DNA from: Eudoraea sp.
GTDB lineage: Bacteria > Bacteroidota > Bacteroidia > Flavobacteriales > Flavobacteriaceae
DNA: 60,917 nucleotides
NCBI GenBank assembly: GCA_024639765.1
Contig: JAHEHU010000005.1
Coordinates: 1,338 to 62,254 of the forward strand
Reading direction: 5' to 3'
Positions within the stretch are counted from its first letter, which is position 1; each line of letters begins with the position of its first letter. Under the pieces are notes generated by a model. The model was not told where the DNA came from and did not search any database. It saw only the letters and a list, made by a program, of their open reading frames with translations. Made by a program: the position numbers and the translations under genes. Below are positions 16,915 through 25,325 of the stretch, one piece after another.

Positions 16915-18036
16915 ATGTATTCAATTCTAGATATAGAAACCACCGGCGGCAAGTACAATGAAGAAGGCATTACAGAAATTGCTATACATGTATTTGATGG
17001 GCAGAAAGTAGTAGATCAATTTATTTCATTGATCAATCCGGAGCGCGAAATACAGCCCTTTGTGGTAAATCTCACAGGCATCAATAGTAAAATGCTGCAA
17101 ACAGCACCAAAATTCCATGAAGTTGCCAAACGCATCGTAGAAATAACTGAGAATACCGTCCTTGTTGCTCATAATGCACAATTTGATTACAGGATTCTCC
17201 GGACAGAGTTCAGGCGATTAGGTTATAATTTTGAACGCAAAACCCTTTGCACGGTAGCGCTGGCCAAAACATTGATCCCTGAGGCTGAATCTCACAGTCT
17301 TGGTAAATTAGTGAGGTCTTTAGGCATTGCCGTAAGTGATCGCCACCGTGCAAATGGAGATGCCCTGGCTACATTAAAGCTATTCAAGATCTTATTGACA
17401 AAAGATCTGAACAAGACCATCATCACAAAGGTTATAAGAGCTGAGACGCATGGCGAACTATCGCAGCGACAATTAAAACTGGTTGATTTGATGCCCTCAG
17501 AAACAGGGGTATACTATATGCACAATAAAGATGGCAAGGTTATTTACATGGGGAAGAGCACCAATATTAAAAAGCGTGTAAATGAACATTTTACTTCCAA
17601 TGCCAAGTTGGCAAGAAGTCTACAGAAAGAAACCAGAAAGATCACTTTTGAAAGAACCGGAAATGAACTCATTGCATTTATAAAAGTGAATGAAGAACTA
17701 AAAAGAAATTCTCCGAAATATCCTACTCACAAAAAGGAAATCTCAATTTCCATAGATCGCACTGGCATAGAGACCTTAGAAAAGGAAGTCATTAGTCTTG
17801 CGGGGAAGGATATCATGGTTGTGGATAAAGGAAGAGAATTGGGCGAACGAAGTGCTATTCTCATTAAAAATGGCAAGTTAAAAGGTATTGGCTTTTATGA
17901 TCTTAATTATCAAATAAATAATATTCATATCTTAGAATCCATAATGACCCCAATGGAAGGTAACGCCAAGATCGTGCAAGAGGTAGAAGCGTATATAAAC
18001 TATAAAAAGGTTATAAAGATAATCGAACTCAACTAA
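16915..18036 (+). CDS. DEDDh exonuclease - GIY-YIG nuclease fusion
   Basis: A 373-residue two-domain nuclease. The N-terminal half is a DnaQ/epsilon-type 3'-5' exonuclease with Exo I ILDIETTGG (residues 3-11), Exo II AHNAQFDYRIL and Exo III HRANGDAL. The second half starts near residue 195 with a UvrC-like GIY-YIG domain (GVYYMHNKDGKVIYMGKSTNIKKRVNEHF). A C-terminal tail of about 110 residues has no motif I recognise. The pairing resembles the Cho/UvrC plus epsilon proteins known from several phyla and suggests a role in nucleotide excision or other DNA repair. It sits 5 bp upstream of the channel gene. Confidence 0.9.
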   Translation: MYSILDIETTGGKYNEEGITEIAIHVFDGQKVVDQFISLINPEREIQPFVVNLTGINSKMLQTAPKFHEVAKRIVEITENTVLVAHNAQFDYRILRTEFRRLGYNFERKTLCTVALAKTLIPEAESHSLGKLVRSLGIAVSDRHRANGDALATLKLFKILLTKDLNKTIITKVIRAETHGELSQRQLKLVDLMPSETGVYYMHNKDGKVIYMGKSTNIKKRVNEHFTSNAKLARSLQKETRKITFERTGNELIAFIKVNEELKRNSPKYPTHKKEISISIDRTGIETLEKEVISLAGKDIMVVDKGRELGERSAILIKNGKLKGIGFYDLNYQINNIHILESIMTPMEGNAKIVQEVEAYINYKKVIKIIELN

Positions 18037-18041
18037 GAATA

Positions 18042-18887
18042 TTGAATACATCTGCACCTAAAAAAGACTGGAAATACAAGTTGCATGAGATCATCTATGG
18101 GACTCATACGCCGGCGGGCAAGATGTTCGACATTGTATTACTGGTTGTTATTGTTTACAGTGTTATTATCGTTATGCTGGAGAGTATCCCGAGATATGAT
18201 GAAAAATATCACAACTTTCTTGATATATCTGAATGGATTGTAACCATTTTATTTACCATAGAATACATCTTGCGTATCATATGTATTAAATCTCCCAAAC
18301 AGTACATCTTTAGTTTTTTTGGAGTGATCGACTTTCTGTCTACCATTCCTAAGTATCTGTCTTTTTTTGTGGGAGGATCCCAGTATATGTCGGCCTTCAG
18401 GGCTTTACGACTACTTAGGGTCTTCAGGATACTGAAATTGGTAAGGTTCATTGGTGAGTCCAATAATCTGTTAAGGGCCCTAAAAGCAAGCAGGACAAAG
18501 ATCTTTGTCTTTGTGTTCTTTGTGCTTATTGTATCTGTGCTATTAGGTACCATCATGTATCTGGTAGAAGGCCCGGAACATGGGTTTAATAGTATTCCTC
18601 ATAGTGTTTACTGGACCATTGTAACCCTTACAACAGTGGGCTACGGAGATATTTCCCCGGAAACAGGATTGGGACAATTCATCGCCACCTTTATTATGAT
18701 CGTTGGGTATGGAATTATAGCTGTTCCTACCGGGATTGTCAGTGCCGAATATGTTACAGAGACCAAAAGGAACAAGAAGAACAAAAAGGACAAGAAAGAA
18801 AAGACCTGTGCTGAATGTGGCACGGTGATCTTGCGCAATGATGCCGAATACTGCCGGGTATGTGGTTTTAGGTTAAAACATGACTAA
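18042..18887 (+). CDS. Voltage-gated-type potassium channel (ion transporter) with C-terminal zinc ribbon
   Basis: A 281-residue six-helix channel subunit. S1-S3 occupy about residues 25-115. The S4 segment FRALRLLRVFRILKLVRFIG has regularly spaced arginines. The pore loop carries TTVGYGDIS, the potassium selectivity filter, between S5 and S6. The soluble tail is very basic (KKNKKDKKEK) and ends in a CxxC...CxxC zinc ribbon (CAECG...CRVCG). No in-frame ATG precedes the first helices, so the start is probably TTG at 18042, 5 bp after the previous stop. The stop overlaps the miaA start (TAATG). Confidence 0.9.
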   Translation: MNTSAPKKDWKYKLHEIIYGTHTPAGKMFDIVLLVVIVYSVIIVMLESIPRYDEKYHNFLDISEWIVTILFTIEYILRIICIKSPKQYIFSFFGVIDFLSTIPKYLSFFVGGSQYMSAFRALRLLRVFRILKLVRFIGESNNLLRALKASRTKIFVFVFFVLIVSVLLGTIMYLVEGPEHGFNSIPHSVYWTIVTLTTVGYGDISPETGLGQFIATFIMIVGYGIIAVPTGIVSAEYVTETKRNKKNKKDKKEKTCAECGTVILRNDAEYCRVCGFRLKHD

Positions 18888-19804
18888 TGGCACCAAAGAC
18901 CCTTTTGGTAGTTGCAGGCCCAACCGGCATAGGAAAAACGGCTCTGGCAATAAAGCTGGCTAAGCATTTCAGGACCGAGATACTCTCTGCAGACTCCAGA
19001 CAATTCTATAGAGAAATGCATATTGGTACTGCCGTCCCAAATAAGGAGGAACTGCAAATGGCCCCTCATTACTTTATTCAACACAAAAGCATACAAGATA
19101 GCTATACGGTAGGCGATTTTGAACGCGATGCCCTGAAGCTACTGGATAAGCTTTTTCAAAATCATGATCTGGTGATCATGGTTGGGGGTAGTGGTTTATA
19201 CATTGATGCCGTGCTTTATGGCATGGATTCCTTTCCGGAGATTGATCCCTCCATTCGTGAAAGGCTCAACAAAGAGCTTGCTCAAAATGGTCTGGAACCG
19301 CTTCAAAAGGAACTGGTATCTGTTGATCCTCTATATTCCCAGAAAGTGGATATGCAAAATCCGCAGCGCATTCTGCGAGCGCTGGAGGTTTGGCGTGCCA
19401 CGGGGAAGCCCTATTCCTCTTTTCTTGGGCGAAAAAATATCTCAAGATCCTTTAATTCTGTGATAATAGGTGTAGATGCCCCAAGAGAAGTAGTCTACCA
19501 AAGGATCAATAAGCGTGTAGATGCTATGATGGCAGCCGGACTTCTAAAGGAGGTTGAGGAGCTAAAGGAATTTAAAGGCCTCAATGCCCTTCAAACAGTT
19601 GGCTATAAGGAATTGTTCAAATATCTGGATGGATACTGCTCACTAGAGCATGCAGTAGAAGAAATTAAAAAAAACACCCGCCGTTTTGCAAAGAGACAAG
19701 GCACCTGGTTCAGGAAAAACACTTCGATTAAATGGGTCCCCTATGATCTGCCATTTCATTTAATAGTGGAAGATGTGAAACAAGAATTGAGAAAACTAGT
19801 ATGA
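18887..19804 (+). CDS. miaA: tRNA dimethylallyltransferase
   Basis: Transfers the isopentenyl group to A37 of tRNAs reading UNN codons. The 305-residue protein has the P-loop GPTGIGKTALAIKLA at residues 10-24, SADSRQFYREM and the GSGLYIDAVLYG stretch, and ends in the RRFAKRQGTWFRK tRNA-binding region. Its start overlaps the stop of the channel gene and its end overlaps the gluconokinase start by 4 bp, so translation is probably coupled in this part of the operon. Confidence 0.97.
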   Translation: MAPKTLLVVAGPTGIGKTALAIKLAKHFRTEILSADSRQFYREMHIGTAVPNKEELQMAPHYFIQHKSIQDSYTVGDFERDALKLLDKLFQNHDLVIMVGGSGLYIDAVLYGMDSFPEIDPSIRERLNKELAQNGLEPLQKELVSVDPLYSQKVDMQNPQRILRALEVWRATGKPYSSFLGRKNISRSFNSVIIGVDAPREVVYQRINKRVDAMMAAGLLKEVEELKEFKGLNALQTVGYKELFKYLDGYCSLEHAVEEIKKNTRRFAKRQGTWFRKNTSIKWVPYDLPFHLIVEDVKQELRKLV

Positions 19805-20301
19805 TTAAATCATCAAAAAATATTTTCGTGATCATGGGAGTTTCCGGTTGTGGAAAGTCTACCATTGGTAGAATGCTGGCAACAACTCTTTCGCTTTCTT
19901 TTTTTGACGGGGACGATTATCATCCTGAAAAGAACATCCAAAAAATGTCTAAAGGAGAACCATTGAATGATGATGACCGTTATTCCTGGTTAAAGGACCT
20001 TAATTTGCTTTGCAAAGAGCATCGAGATCATGGCGCGGTCATTGCATGCTCTGCTTTAAAGGAGAGCTATAGGAACATTATTGAAAGTGACCTGGATCCT
20101 TCACCGATCTGGGTATATCTGGAAGGTAGCTACGATGTTATACTAAAAAGACTAAAGCAAAGAAGTAGCCATTTCATGCCAGCTGAACTTTTAAGATCAC
20201 AATTCGAAGTCCTAGAACCACCCACAAATGCGATCTGTGTATCTATTGAACAGGAACCAACCCAGATCATCAACAGTATTCTGGAGAAATTAGGCCATTA
20301 A
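19801..20301 (+). CDS. Gluconokinase
   Basis: ATP-dependent phosphorylation of D-gluconate to 6-phosphogluconate. The 166-residue protein has the P-loop GVSGCGKSTIGRM, the family signature FFDGDDYHPEKNIQKMSKGEPLNDDDR and the SSHFMPAELLRSQFEVLE segment typical of GntK/IdnK-type kinases. The start ATG overlaps the miaA stop (ATGA). It is the last gene of the run and is followed immediately by a hairpin terminator. No gluconate transporter or dehydratase is in the window. Confidence 0.92.
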   Translation: MIKSSKNIFVIMGVSGCGKSTIGRMLATTLSLSFFDGDDYHPEKNIQKMSKGEPLNDDDRYSWLKDLNLLCKEHRDHGAVIACSALKESYRNIIESDLDPSPIWVYLEGSYDVILKRLKQRSSHFMPAELLRSQFEVLEPPTNAICVSIEQEPTQIINSILEKLGH

Positions 20302-20302
20302 A

Positions 20303-20326
20303 AAAGGCATTCAAAAGAATGCCTTT
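20303..20326. terminator. Bidirectional terminator between gluconokinase and response regulator
   Basis: AAAGGCATTC (20303-20312) and GAATGCCTTT (20317-20326) form a 10-bp perfect stem with a 4-nt AAAA loop. T-rich and A-rich flanks suit both the plus-strand operon and the convergent minus-strand regulator gene. Confidence 0.8.
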
Positions 20327-20347
20327 AATAATTTGTTTGTGTGTTCT

Positions 20348-21058
20348 CTATTGCCCGTTCTTCACCACTAACCTGAAGCCTTCACCATGAATGTTAAGGA
20401 TTTCAACAACATCATCTCTCTTCAGGTATTTTCTCAATTTAGCAATATAAACATCCATACTTCTGGAGGTAAAATAATTATCGTCTCTCCATATTTTTGT
20501 TAGTGCCAGTTCTCTGGGCATAAGATCATTTTCATGCAAGGCCAGCAACCTTAGAAGCTCATTTTCTTTAGGTGATAATTTAATAGGCTCCTCTTCTTTA
20601 TATTTTAAAAATCGCAGTTTCGAATTTAAATGAAAATTGCCGATTTTGAATTCAAATTGCTTACTGTCTGCAAGCGTGCTAGATGCCTTTCTTTGAAGTA
20701 TTGCTTTAAGTTTCATAAGAAGGACCTCTGAATCAAATGGCTTGTTCAAATAATCATCTGCCCCTGCTTTATATCCCTTTAAGACATCTTCTTTCATAGT
20801 CTTAGCCGTGAGAAATACAATAGGTACATTTTCATTTTTGTCTCGTATCTCTTTGGCCAGGGTAAATCCATCCTTATAAGGCATCATCACATCCAAAATA
20901 CAGATGTCATAATTGTCCTTTTTAAATTTCTCAAAGCCCTCCATGCCATTTTTGGCAAGAGTTACATCAAAATCGTTCATAGACAAATAATCCTTCAGGA
21001 CGATCCCGAAATTTGGATCATCTTCTACCAATAATATTTTCTTATTTACTGTTTCCAT
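20348..21058 (-). CDS. OmpR-family response regulator (RprY-like)
   Basis: A 236-residue DNA-binding response regulator. The receiver domain has the acidic pair VEDD, the phospho-acceptor in CILDVMMPYKDG (about D57), the FLTAK threonine and lysine in NKPFDSE. A winged-helix output domain follows (SPKENELLRLLALHENDLMPRELALTKIW, SMDVYIAKLRKYLK). It looks like Bacteroides RprY. It lies 5 bp downstream of its histidine kinase on the minus strand, forming a two-gene operon. Confidence 0.94.
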   Translation of the reverse strand: METVNKKILLVEDDPNFGIVLKDYLSMNDFDVTLAKNGMEGFEKFKKDNYDICILDVMMPYKDGFTLAKEIRDKNENVPIVFLTAKTMKEDVLKGYKAGADDYLNKPFDSEVLLMKLKAILQRKASSTLADSKQFEFKIGNFHLNSKLRFLKYKEEEPIKLSPKENELLRLLALHENDLMPRELALTKIWRDDNYFTSRSMDVYIAKLRKYLKRDDVVEILNIHGEGFRLVVKNGQ

Positions 21059-21063
21059 ATCAT

Positions 21064-22641
21064 TTAAATTAAAGGCACCTTAATATAGAAAGTGCTGCCT
21101 TTTCCTTTTTCACTTTCCGCATAAACCTCGCCTTGATGGTCTTCTACTATTTTTTTAACATAGGCCAATCCTAAACCGTGACCTTTAACATTGTGTATAT
21201 CTCCTGTATGTTCTCTATAAAACTTCTCAAACACCTTTTTCAAAACAGCCTTACTCATCCCCGCACCCTGATCCCCGATCTTTATAATTAAATAATTATT
21301 CGCTACTTCGGAATAAACATCAATTTTAGGTGCCTCTGGAGAATACTTAATGGCATTATCCATAATATTGACCAATACGTTCCCGAAATGCATTTCATTA
21401 GCCAGGATCTCTGAACGCTCTGCATCCAGATGAGTGTGTATATATCCTCCGCGATCCATAACTATGAGATCAACATGAGATATTGCTGTCTTTATAAGAT
21501 CGTGGGCATCTACCCTATCTTTGGAAATATCTAACTGGTTTCGTTCCAGTTTTGAGATCCTTAGCACATTTTCTACCTGAGCATGCATTCGTTTGTTTTC
21601 ATCCCTTATCATTTGAAGATACCGTCTTACTTTCTCCTCATCCCCTATTATCTTAGGATTTCGAATGGCCTCTACTGCCAGATTAATGGTGGCAATGGGC
21701 GTTTTAAACTCATGCGTCATATTGTTGATGAAATCTGATTTAATTTCAGAGATCTGTTTCTGACGAATTAGTTGGTAAATAGCACTTGCGTAGGCAATTA
21801 CAATCACCAGAGTAAAAAGCAATGAAAGAAATGCCATCCCCAGGACCGATTGCAACAGAAATTTCTTTTTGCCCGGAAAAGAAAGCAAAAGAGCAAAATT
21901 ACTGCTCCCCTCACTATTCTTAAAGACAGGTGCCTTGTAAATAGTAGACTCCCCAAACCTGAATCGTCTGGACTTTACTTTAGTTGGTAAGCCCCGGCTA
22001 TAAATACCGTATTGAAAGTCGGTATCTATTGCCATATTGCTTAATTCCTGATTGAGCAATAATTCTATTTCCTGTTTAGAAACGCGTTGATGAATCGGAA
22101 CATTTTCGGCATACTGCCTGTATACGTCATCAAAAACAGCTCTATCTACCGAAGACAGGCCTCCTATCTTCTCCAGTTTCTGGATCGGATTTAAGCTATA
22201 CGCTTTACCATCCAGGCCATATTCTTCTTTGAAAATGGTTTTTGTGCGTTTACTGGTGATATTTTTAATTGCTGTGGTATCACCGGTAACGCTGTCAAAG
22301 AACGTAGATGCTATATTGTAATCCTCTTCTAGAATACCGTGGGAATAGAAAAGGATCTCGTTAGAATTAATGTCCCTATCTATAAAAAAGATATTGCTGA
22401 GATGAGAACTCTTAATCTCACCCAAGCTATCCTTTAGGCTCAAGAACCTATCGGAATAATCTCTCATTTCCCGTTCCTCAATCTTGTCTGTGACCCTATT
22501 GAGAACCTCAGCTATAGCATTTGAGAACTGTTCTTCTTTGTCGTCTACAGACCTTTTAATCCAATATAATTGAACCGAAATAATCCCAACAAGGGACAAG
22601 CTCATTAAGATGACAAGAAAAACAAATAATCGCTTATTCAT
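21064..22641 (-). CDS. Sensor histidine kinase (RprX-like)
   Basis: A 525-residue membrane kinase. A transmembrane helix at residues 5-25 and another around 270-295 flank a large extracytoplasmic sensor domain of about 240 residues with no family I can name. The cytoplasmic part has the H box NNMTHEFKTPIATI, the N box NVLVNIMDNAIKYS, the G1 box GDQGAGM and the G2 box GHGLGLAYVKKI. It partners with the downstream regulator. The upstream region contains TTAAC-type direct repeats at 11-bp spacing that could bind the regulator. Confidence 0.94.
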   Translation of the reverse strand: MNKRLFVFLVILMSLSLVGIISVQLYWIKRSVDDKEEQFSNAIAEVLNRVTDKIEEREMRDYSDRFLSLKDSLGEIKSSHLSNIFFIDRDINSNEILFYSHGILEEDYNIASTFFDSVTGDTTAIKNITSKRTKTIFKEEYGLDGKAYSLNPIQKLEKIGGLSSVDRAVFDDVYRQYAENVPIHQRVSKQEIELLLNQELSNMAIDTDFQYGIYSRGLPTKVKSRRFRFGESTIYKAPVFKNSEGSSNFALLLSFPGKKKFLLQSVLGMAFLSLLFTLVIVIAYASAIYQLIRQKQISEIKSDFINNMTHEFKTPIATINLAVEAIRNPKIIGDEEKVRRYLQMIRDENKRMHAQVENVLRISKLERNQLDISKDRVDAHDLIKTAISHVDLIVMDRGGYIHTHLDAERSEILANEMHFGNVLVNIMDNAIKYSPEAPKIDVYSEVANNYLIIKIGDQGAGMSKAVLKKVFEKFYREHTGDIHNVKGHGLGLAYVKKIVEDHQGEVYAESEKGKGSTFYIKVPLI

Positions 22642-22661
22642 TCAGCGGTAAAATTAAAAAT

Positions 22662-22711
22662 TTAACATTTAGCGGATTGCTTGTTTAACCTAATCTTAAC
22701 AAAAATGTTAA
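22662..22711. promoter_or_regulatory. TTAAC repeat cluster upstream of the two-component operon
   Basis: TTAACA at 22662-22667, TTAACC at 22685-22690 and TTAACA at 22696-22701 lie in the same orientation, the last two separated by exactly 5 bp (11-bp period). An inverted copy TGTTAA (22706-22711) follows. OmpR-family regulators commonly bind such tandem half-sites. The region is AT-rich, so chance is a real alternative. Confidence 0.35.
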
Positions 22712-22713
22712 AA

Positions 22714-23307
22714 TTATTGTTTAAATCGATTTTCTAGGATCAAATCATGAATTATTTGCACCTGATGACGCGTATCCTTTAAATTTTTATTGTGAATCAC
22801 ATACTGCGCCAACTCCTTTTTTTTGCGAACAGGCCATTGATGCTGCATCCGTTCCAGAATTGCTTTTTCCGAGAGGTCATCGCGTTTTTTTATACGGGCG
22901 ATCCTTATTTTCTTAGGGGCTGTCACCAAGATCATTTTGTCAAATTCCTTGTAACCACCATTTTCAAACAGGATGGCTGCTTCCTGTATCACATAAGACC
23001 CTTTCTGTAGCTCAGTCCAGGACTTAAAATCTGCCCGGACAGCAGGGTGTACAATTTGGTTTAGAGCCTTGAGCAGTTCTTTATTTTTAAATACTCTTTC
23101 AGCAAGTAATTTTCTATTCAACACATTGTTTTCGTAGGCCTGTTCCCCAAAAAGTTCCTTAATGGCAGTTCGCAGGACTGGATCTTCATTCATCAACCGC
23201 TTTGCCTCTATGTCTGAGTTATAAACGGCCACACCTAAATCCCTGAACATTGCGGCTACAGTAGTTTTACCACTACCTATTCCTCCGGTAAGCCCTACTC
23301 GTTTCAT
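22714..23307 (-). CDS. coaE: Dephospho-CoA kinase
   Basis: Last step of coenzyme A synthesis, phosphorylating the ribose 3'-hydroxyl. The 197-residue P-loop kinase begins VGLTGGIGSGKTTVAAMF and shows YNSDIEAKRLM, VHPAVRADF and QEAAILFENG, all family hallmarks. The start overlaps the stop of the YbbR gene by 4 bp. coaBC of the same pathway lies about 5.5 kb upstream in the same orientation. Confidence 0.96.
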   Translation of the reverse strand: MKRVGLTGGIGSGKTTVAAMFRDLGVAVYNSDIEAKRLMNEDPVLRTAIKELFGEQAYENNVLNRKLLAERVFKNKELLKALNQIVHPAVRADFKSWTELQKGSYVIQEAAILFENGGYKEFDKMILVTAPKKIRIARIKKRDDLSEKAILERMQHQWPVRKKKELAQYVIHNKNLKDTRHQVQIIHDLILENRFKQ

Positions 23308-24260
23308 TCTCTTTTTAAAATGAATTCTACCTGCGATTGCCTCATTTGAACACTGGGAAGACTATCTGGTTGTTGTATCAAATACAAAGGTAAAAAGGAT
23401 GAACCCTCTTTGATATCAGTCAGATCTGCAATTACCCTGAAATCTGAAGGGACCACTTCCCTTAAACGTTCTACGCTCGCCTTGCACAACACTTCCACCG
23501 TATTGGGAAAGGTTCTTATTTGAGTACCCTCGGGCAAATTGGCCACCTCTACGGGGACCTGAAACATTTTTTCAGAAAAGCGGAAAACTGTCGCTGAAAG
23601 CAAGACCGTCTGTTGTTCGTACACAGCATGGACAAGCTCAGATGGTTTTAAAAACTGCAATTTTCGCTCAAAACTATCGGACACATCAGAAATTACAACT
23701 GCCTCAGTACGCACTTCTTTAATGGTGTCTATTTCCTGTAAAGGACCCCTCAGCACCACTGAGTCTGGAGAGAGCTGCAGGTCCCCATACATCAGGTAGT
23801 TTTGTGCAAGATCTATGGTGACATCTGCTTTAATCGGTACCTTTTTGCTAATCATACGGCTAAAATCAAAAAATAAGGTGTCCTGATCCATTTGGAGGAT
23901 GGTCATGGCATCAGGGAGCTTTGATTCGACCTGTTCTCTGTACTCCGATTCCGTCAGGAAATATTTATTTCCACGGTAACTCATCTCCTTAAGATCAATT
24001 GATAATTTCCTGGTTGTAAATCGGGACCCCAGAAACTGCCATCCACTACCTCTTGCTGTAATTGTCAATTTATCTTTGGAAGCTCCCAGAAAAAAAAGGG
24101 AATCGGGAATATTATTATAGACCAATTCAAACGTAGCCCGATCTGTATGCTGATCTGACAGTTTACTAACAAGCCACGCAAGGAATGAACAAAATAATAA
24201 GATCACAAAGACTTTCACCTTTCGCTTTGTAGCTCCTTTTAAAACTTGTTTTGTAGCCAT
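23304..24260 (-). CDS. YbbR-like domain protein
   Basis: A 318-residue protein with one N-terminal transmembrane helix (about residues 15-33, VKVFVILLFCSFLAWLVSKL) and an extracytoplasmic region with weak YbbR-type repeats (KVPIKADVTIDLAQNY; FQVPVEVANLPEGTQI). In Firmicutes the YbbR protein CdaR regulates a diadenylate cyclase. In Bacteroidota the family is usually linked to coaE, as here, and its role is unknown. Overlap with coaE implies co-translation. It starts 2 bp after the glycosyltransferase stop. Confidence 0.82.
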   Translation of the reverse strand: MATKQVLKGATKRKVKVFVILLFCSFLAWLVSKLSDQHTDRATFELVYNNIPDSLFFLGASKDKLTITARGSGWQFLGSRFTTRKLSIDLKEMSYRGNKYFLTESEYREQVESKLPDAMTILQMDQDTLFFDFSRMISKKVPIKADVTIDLAQNYLMYGDLQLSPDSVVLRGPLQEIDTIKEVRTEAVVISDVSDSFERKLQFLKPSELVHAVYEQQTVLLSATVFRFSEKMFQVPVEVANLPEGTQIRTFPNTVEVLCKASVERLREVVPSDFRVIADLTDIKEGSSFLPLYLIQQPDSLPSVQMRQSQVEFILKRE

Positions 24261-24262
24261 TA

Positions 24263-25270
24263 TTATTTAAAAAATAAGGTGGGAAATAATTCCTGAGGTT
24301 TCTTTTTACTAAATGTAAGTAAGAATGTCGATTTAAAAAAACCCAGTCCATAGCCCGCAAATTGTATCAAAACGGCCCACACCGACATGAATGCAATACC
24401 CACTGCCTTATTTTTATTCCATGAGTCGAGCAAGACAATTATAAAATATAATAAATAGAGATATAAGAACCAATATATGTGAAATACCGATAAACAGATC
24501 GCCCCAAGAAGGCCAATGATAAAAAAGAAAGGGAACCAATAGATGAGTTTTGCTGTATGAGGATGCCAGCTATTTAATATGGGCCTCACCATTCCGAATT
24601 TCTTTACCTGGATGTAGAATTTATTAAAATCTACACGTCTTTTATGATATACGAAAGCCTCAGGTATTAGGCGGGTCTTGTATCCAAGATGCCATAAACG
24701 TATGCTTAGATCCGGATCTTCCCCGGGGTGTATCTTTCCGAAACCACCTGTCTTTTCAAAGGCCCCCTTTGAAATCCCCATATTAAAACTCCTGGGTTGA
24801 AATTTATGAGCAGCCTTTTTATCTCCACGGATTCCTCCGGTAGTGATAAAGGCGGTCATGGCATAATTTATGGCCTTTTGAGTTGTACTAAAACTAGGAT
24901 GTGCTGTATCTGGTCCCCCAAAACAATCTACATAATGATCTTCAAGGGCCACGGAGGCACTTTCTAAATATGAGGGGGGCAGCAAACAGTCCGAATCCAG
25001 GATAATGAAATAATTACCCTTTGCCTTCCGCATCCCATAATTACGAGAATCTCCGGGTCCACTATTTTCTTTATAAAAATACGTGACAGGCAATTTTTCC
25101 TGAAAGGATTGTACCACTTCTTCTGAACGGTTTTGAGACCCATCTTCAACGATCACTATCTCGTAAGGGTGTTGATAGGTTTGCTCCAAAAGACTCTCTA
25201 ACAGCTCCCTAATTTCTTCTGGTCTATTGTAAACAGGTATGATAAATGAAAAGAAAAGATCCATGGCCAT
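24263..25270 (-). CDS. Family 2 glycosyltransferase, membrane-associated
   Basis: A 335-residue GT-A fold transferase: FSFIIPVYNRPEEIRELLESLL at the N-terminus, the nucleotide-binding VEDGS, the metal-binding ILDSDCLLP and the GEDPDLSIRL segment. The last third has two or three hydrophobic helices (about 245-320), so it is anchored in the inner membrane. Donor and acceptor are unknown. A second ATG two codons in (25264) is an equally good start. A terminator separates it from fabI, so it may begin its own transcript with the YbbR gene and coaE. Confidence 0.9.
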   Translation of the reverse strand: MAMDLFFSFIIPVYNRPEEIRELLESLLEQTYQHPYEIVIVEDGSQNRSEEVVQSFQEKLPVTYFYKENSGPGDSRNYGMRKAKGNYFIILDSDCLLPPSYLESASVALEDHYVDCFGGPDTAHPSFSTTQKAINYAMTAFITTGGIRGDKKAAHKFQPRSFNMGISKGAFEKTGGFGKIHPGEDPDLSIRLWHLGYKTRLIPEAFVYHKRRVDFNKFYIQVKKFGMVRPILNSWHPHTAKLIYWFPFFFIIGLLGAICLSVFHIYWFLYLYLLYFIIVLLDSWNKNKAVGIAFMSVWAVLIQFAGYGLGFFKSTFLLTFSKKKPQELFPTLFFK

Positions 25271-25278
25271 GTTATAAA

Positions 25279-25304
25279 AGAAAAGCCATCCCTTAGAGGA
25301 TGGC
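25279..25304 (-). terminator. Terminator of fabI
   Basis: GCCATCC (25285-25291) pairs with GGATGGC (25298-25304) over a 6-nt loop. On the minus strand the stem is followed by TTTTCTTTT. It lies between the fabI stop and the glycosyltransferase start. Confidence 0.75.
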
Positions 25305-25325
25305 CTAACGCTGTATTAGTTCTGT

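Noticed and set aside
20348-22641. New type of signalling system
   Set aside because: Kinase and regulator have standard H, N, G and receiver motifs and match the known RprX/RprY layout; only the sensor domain is unassigned.
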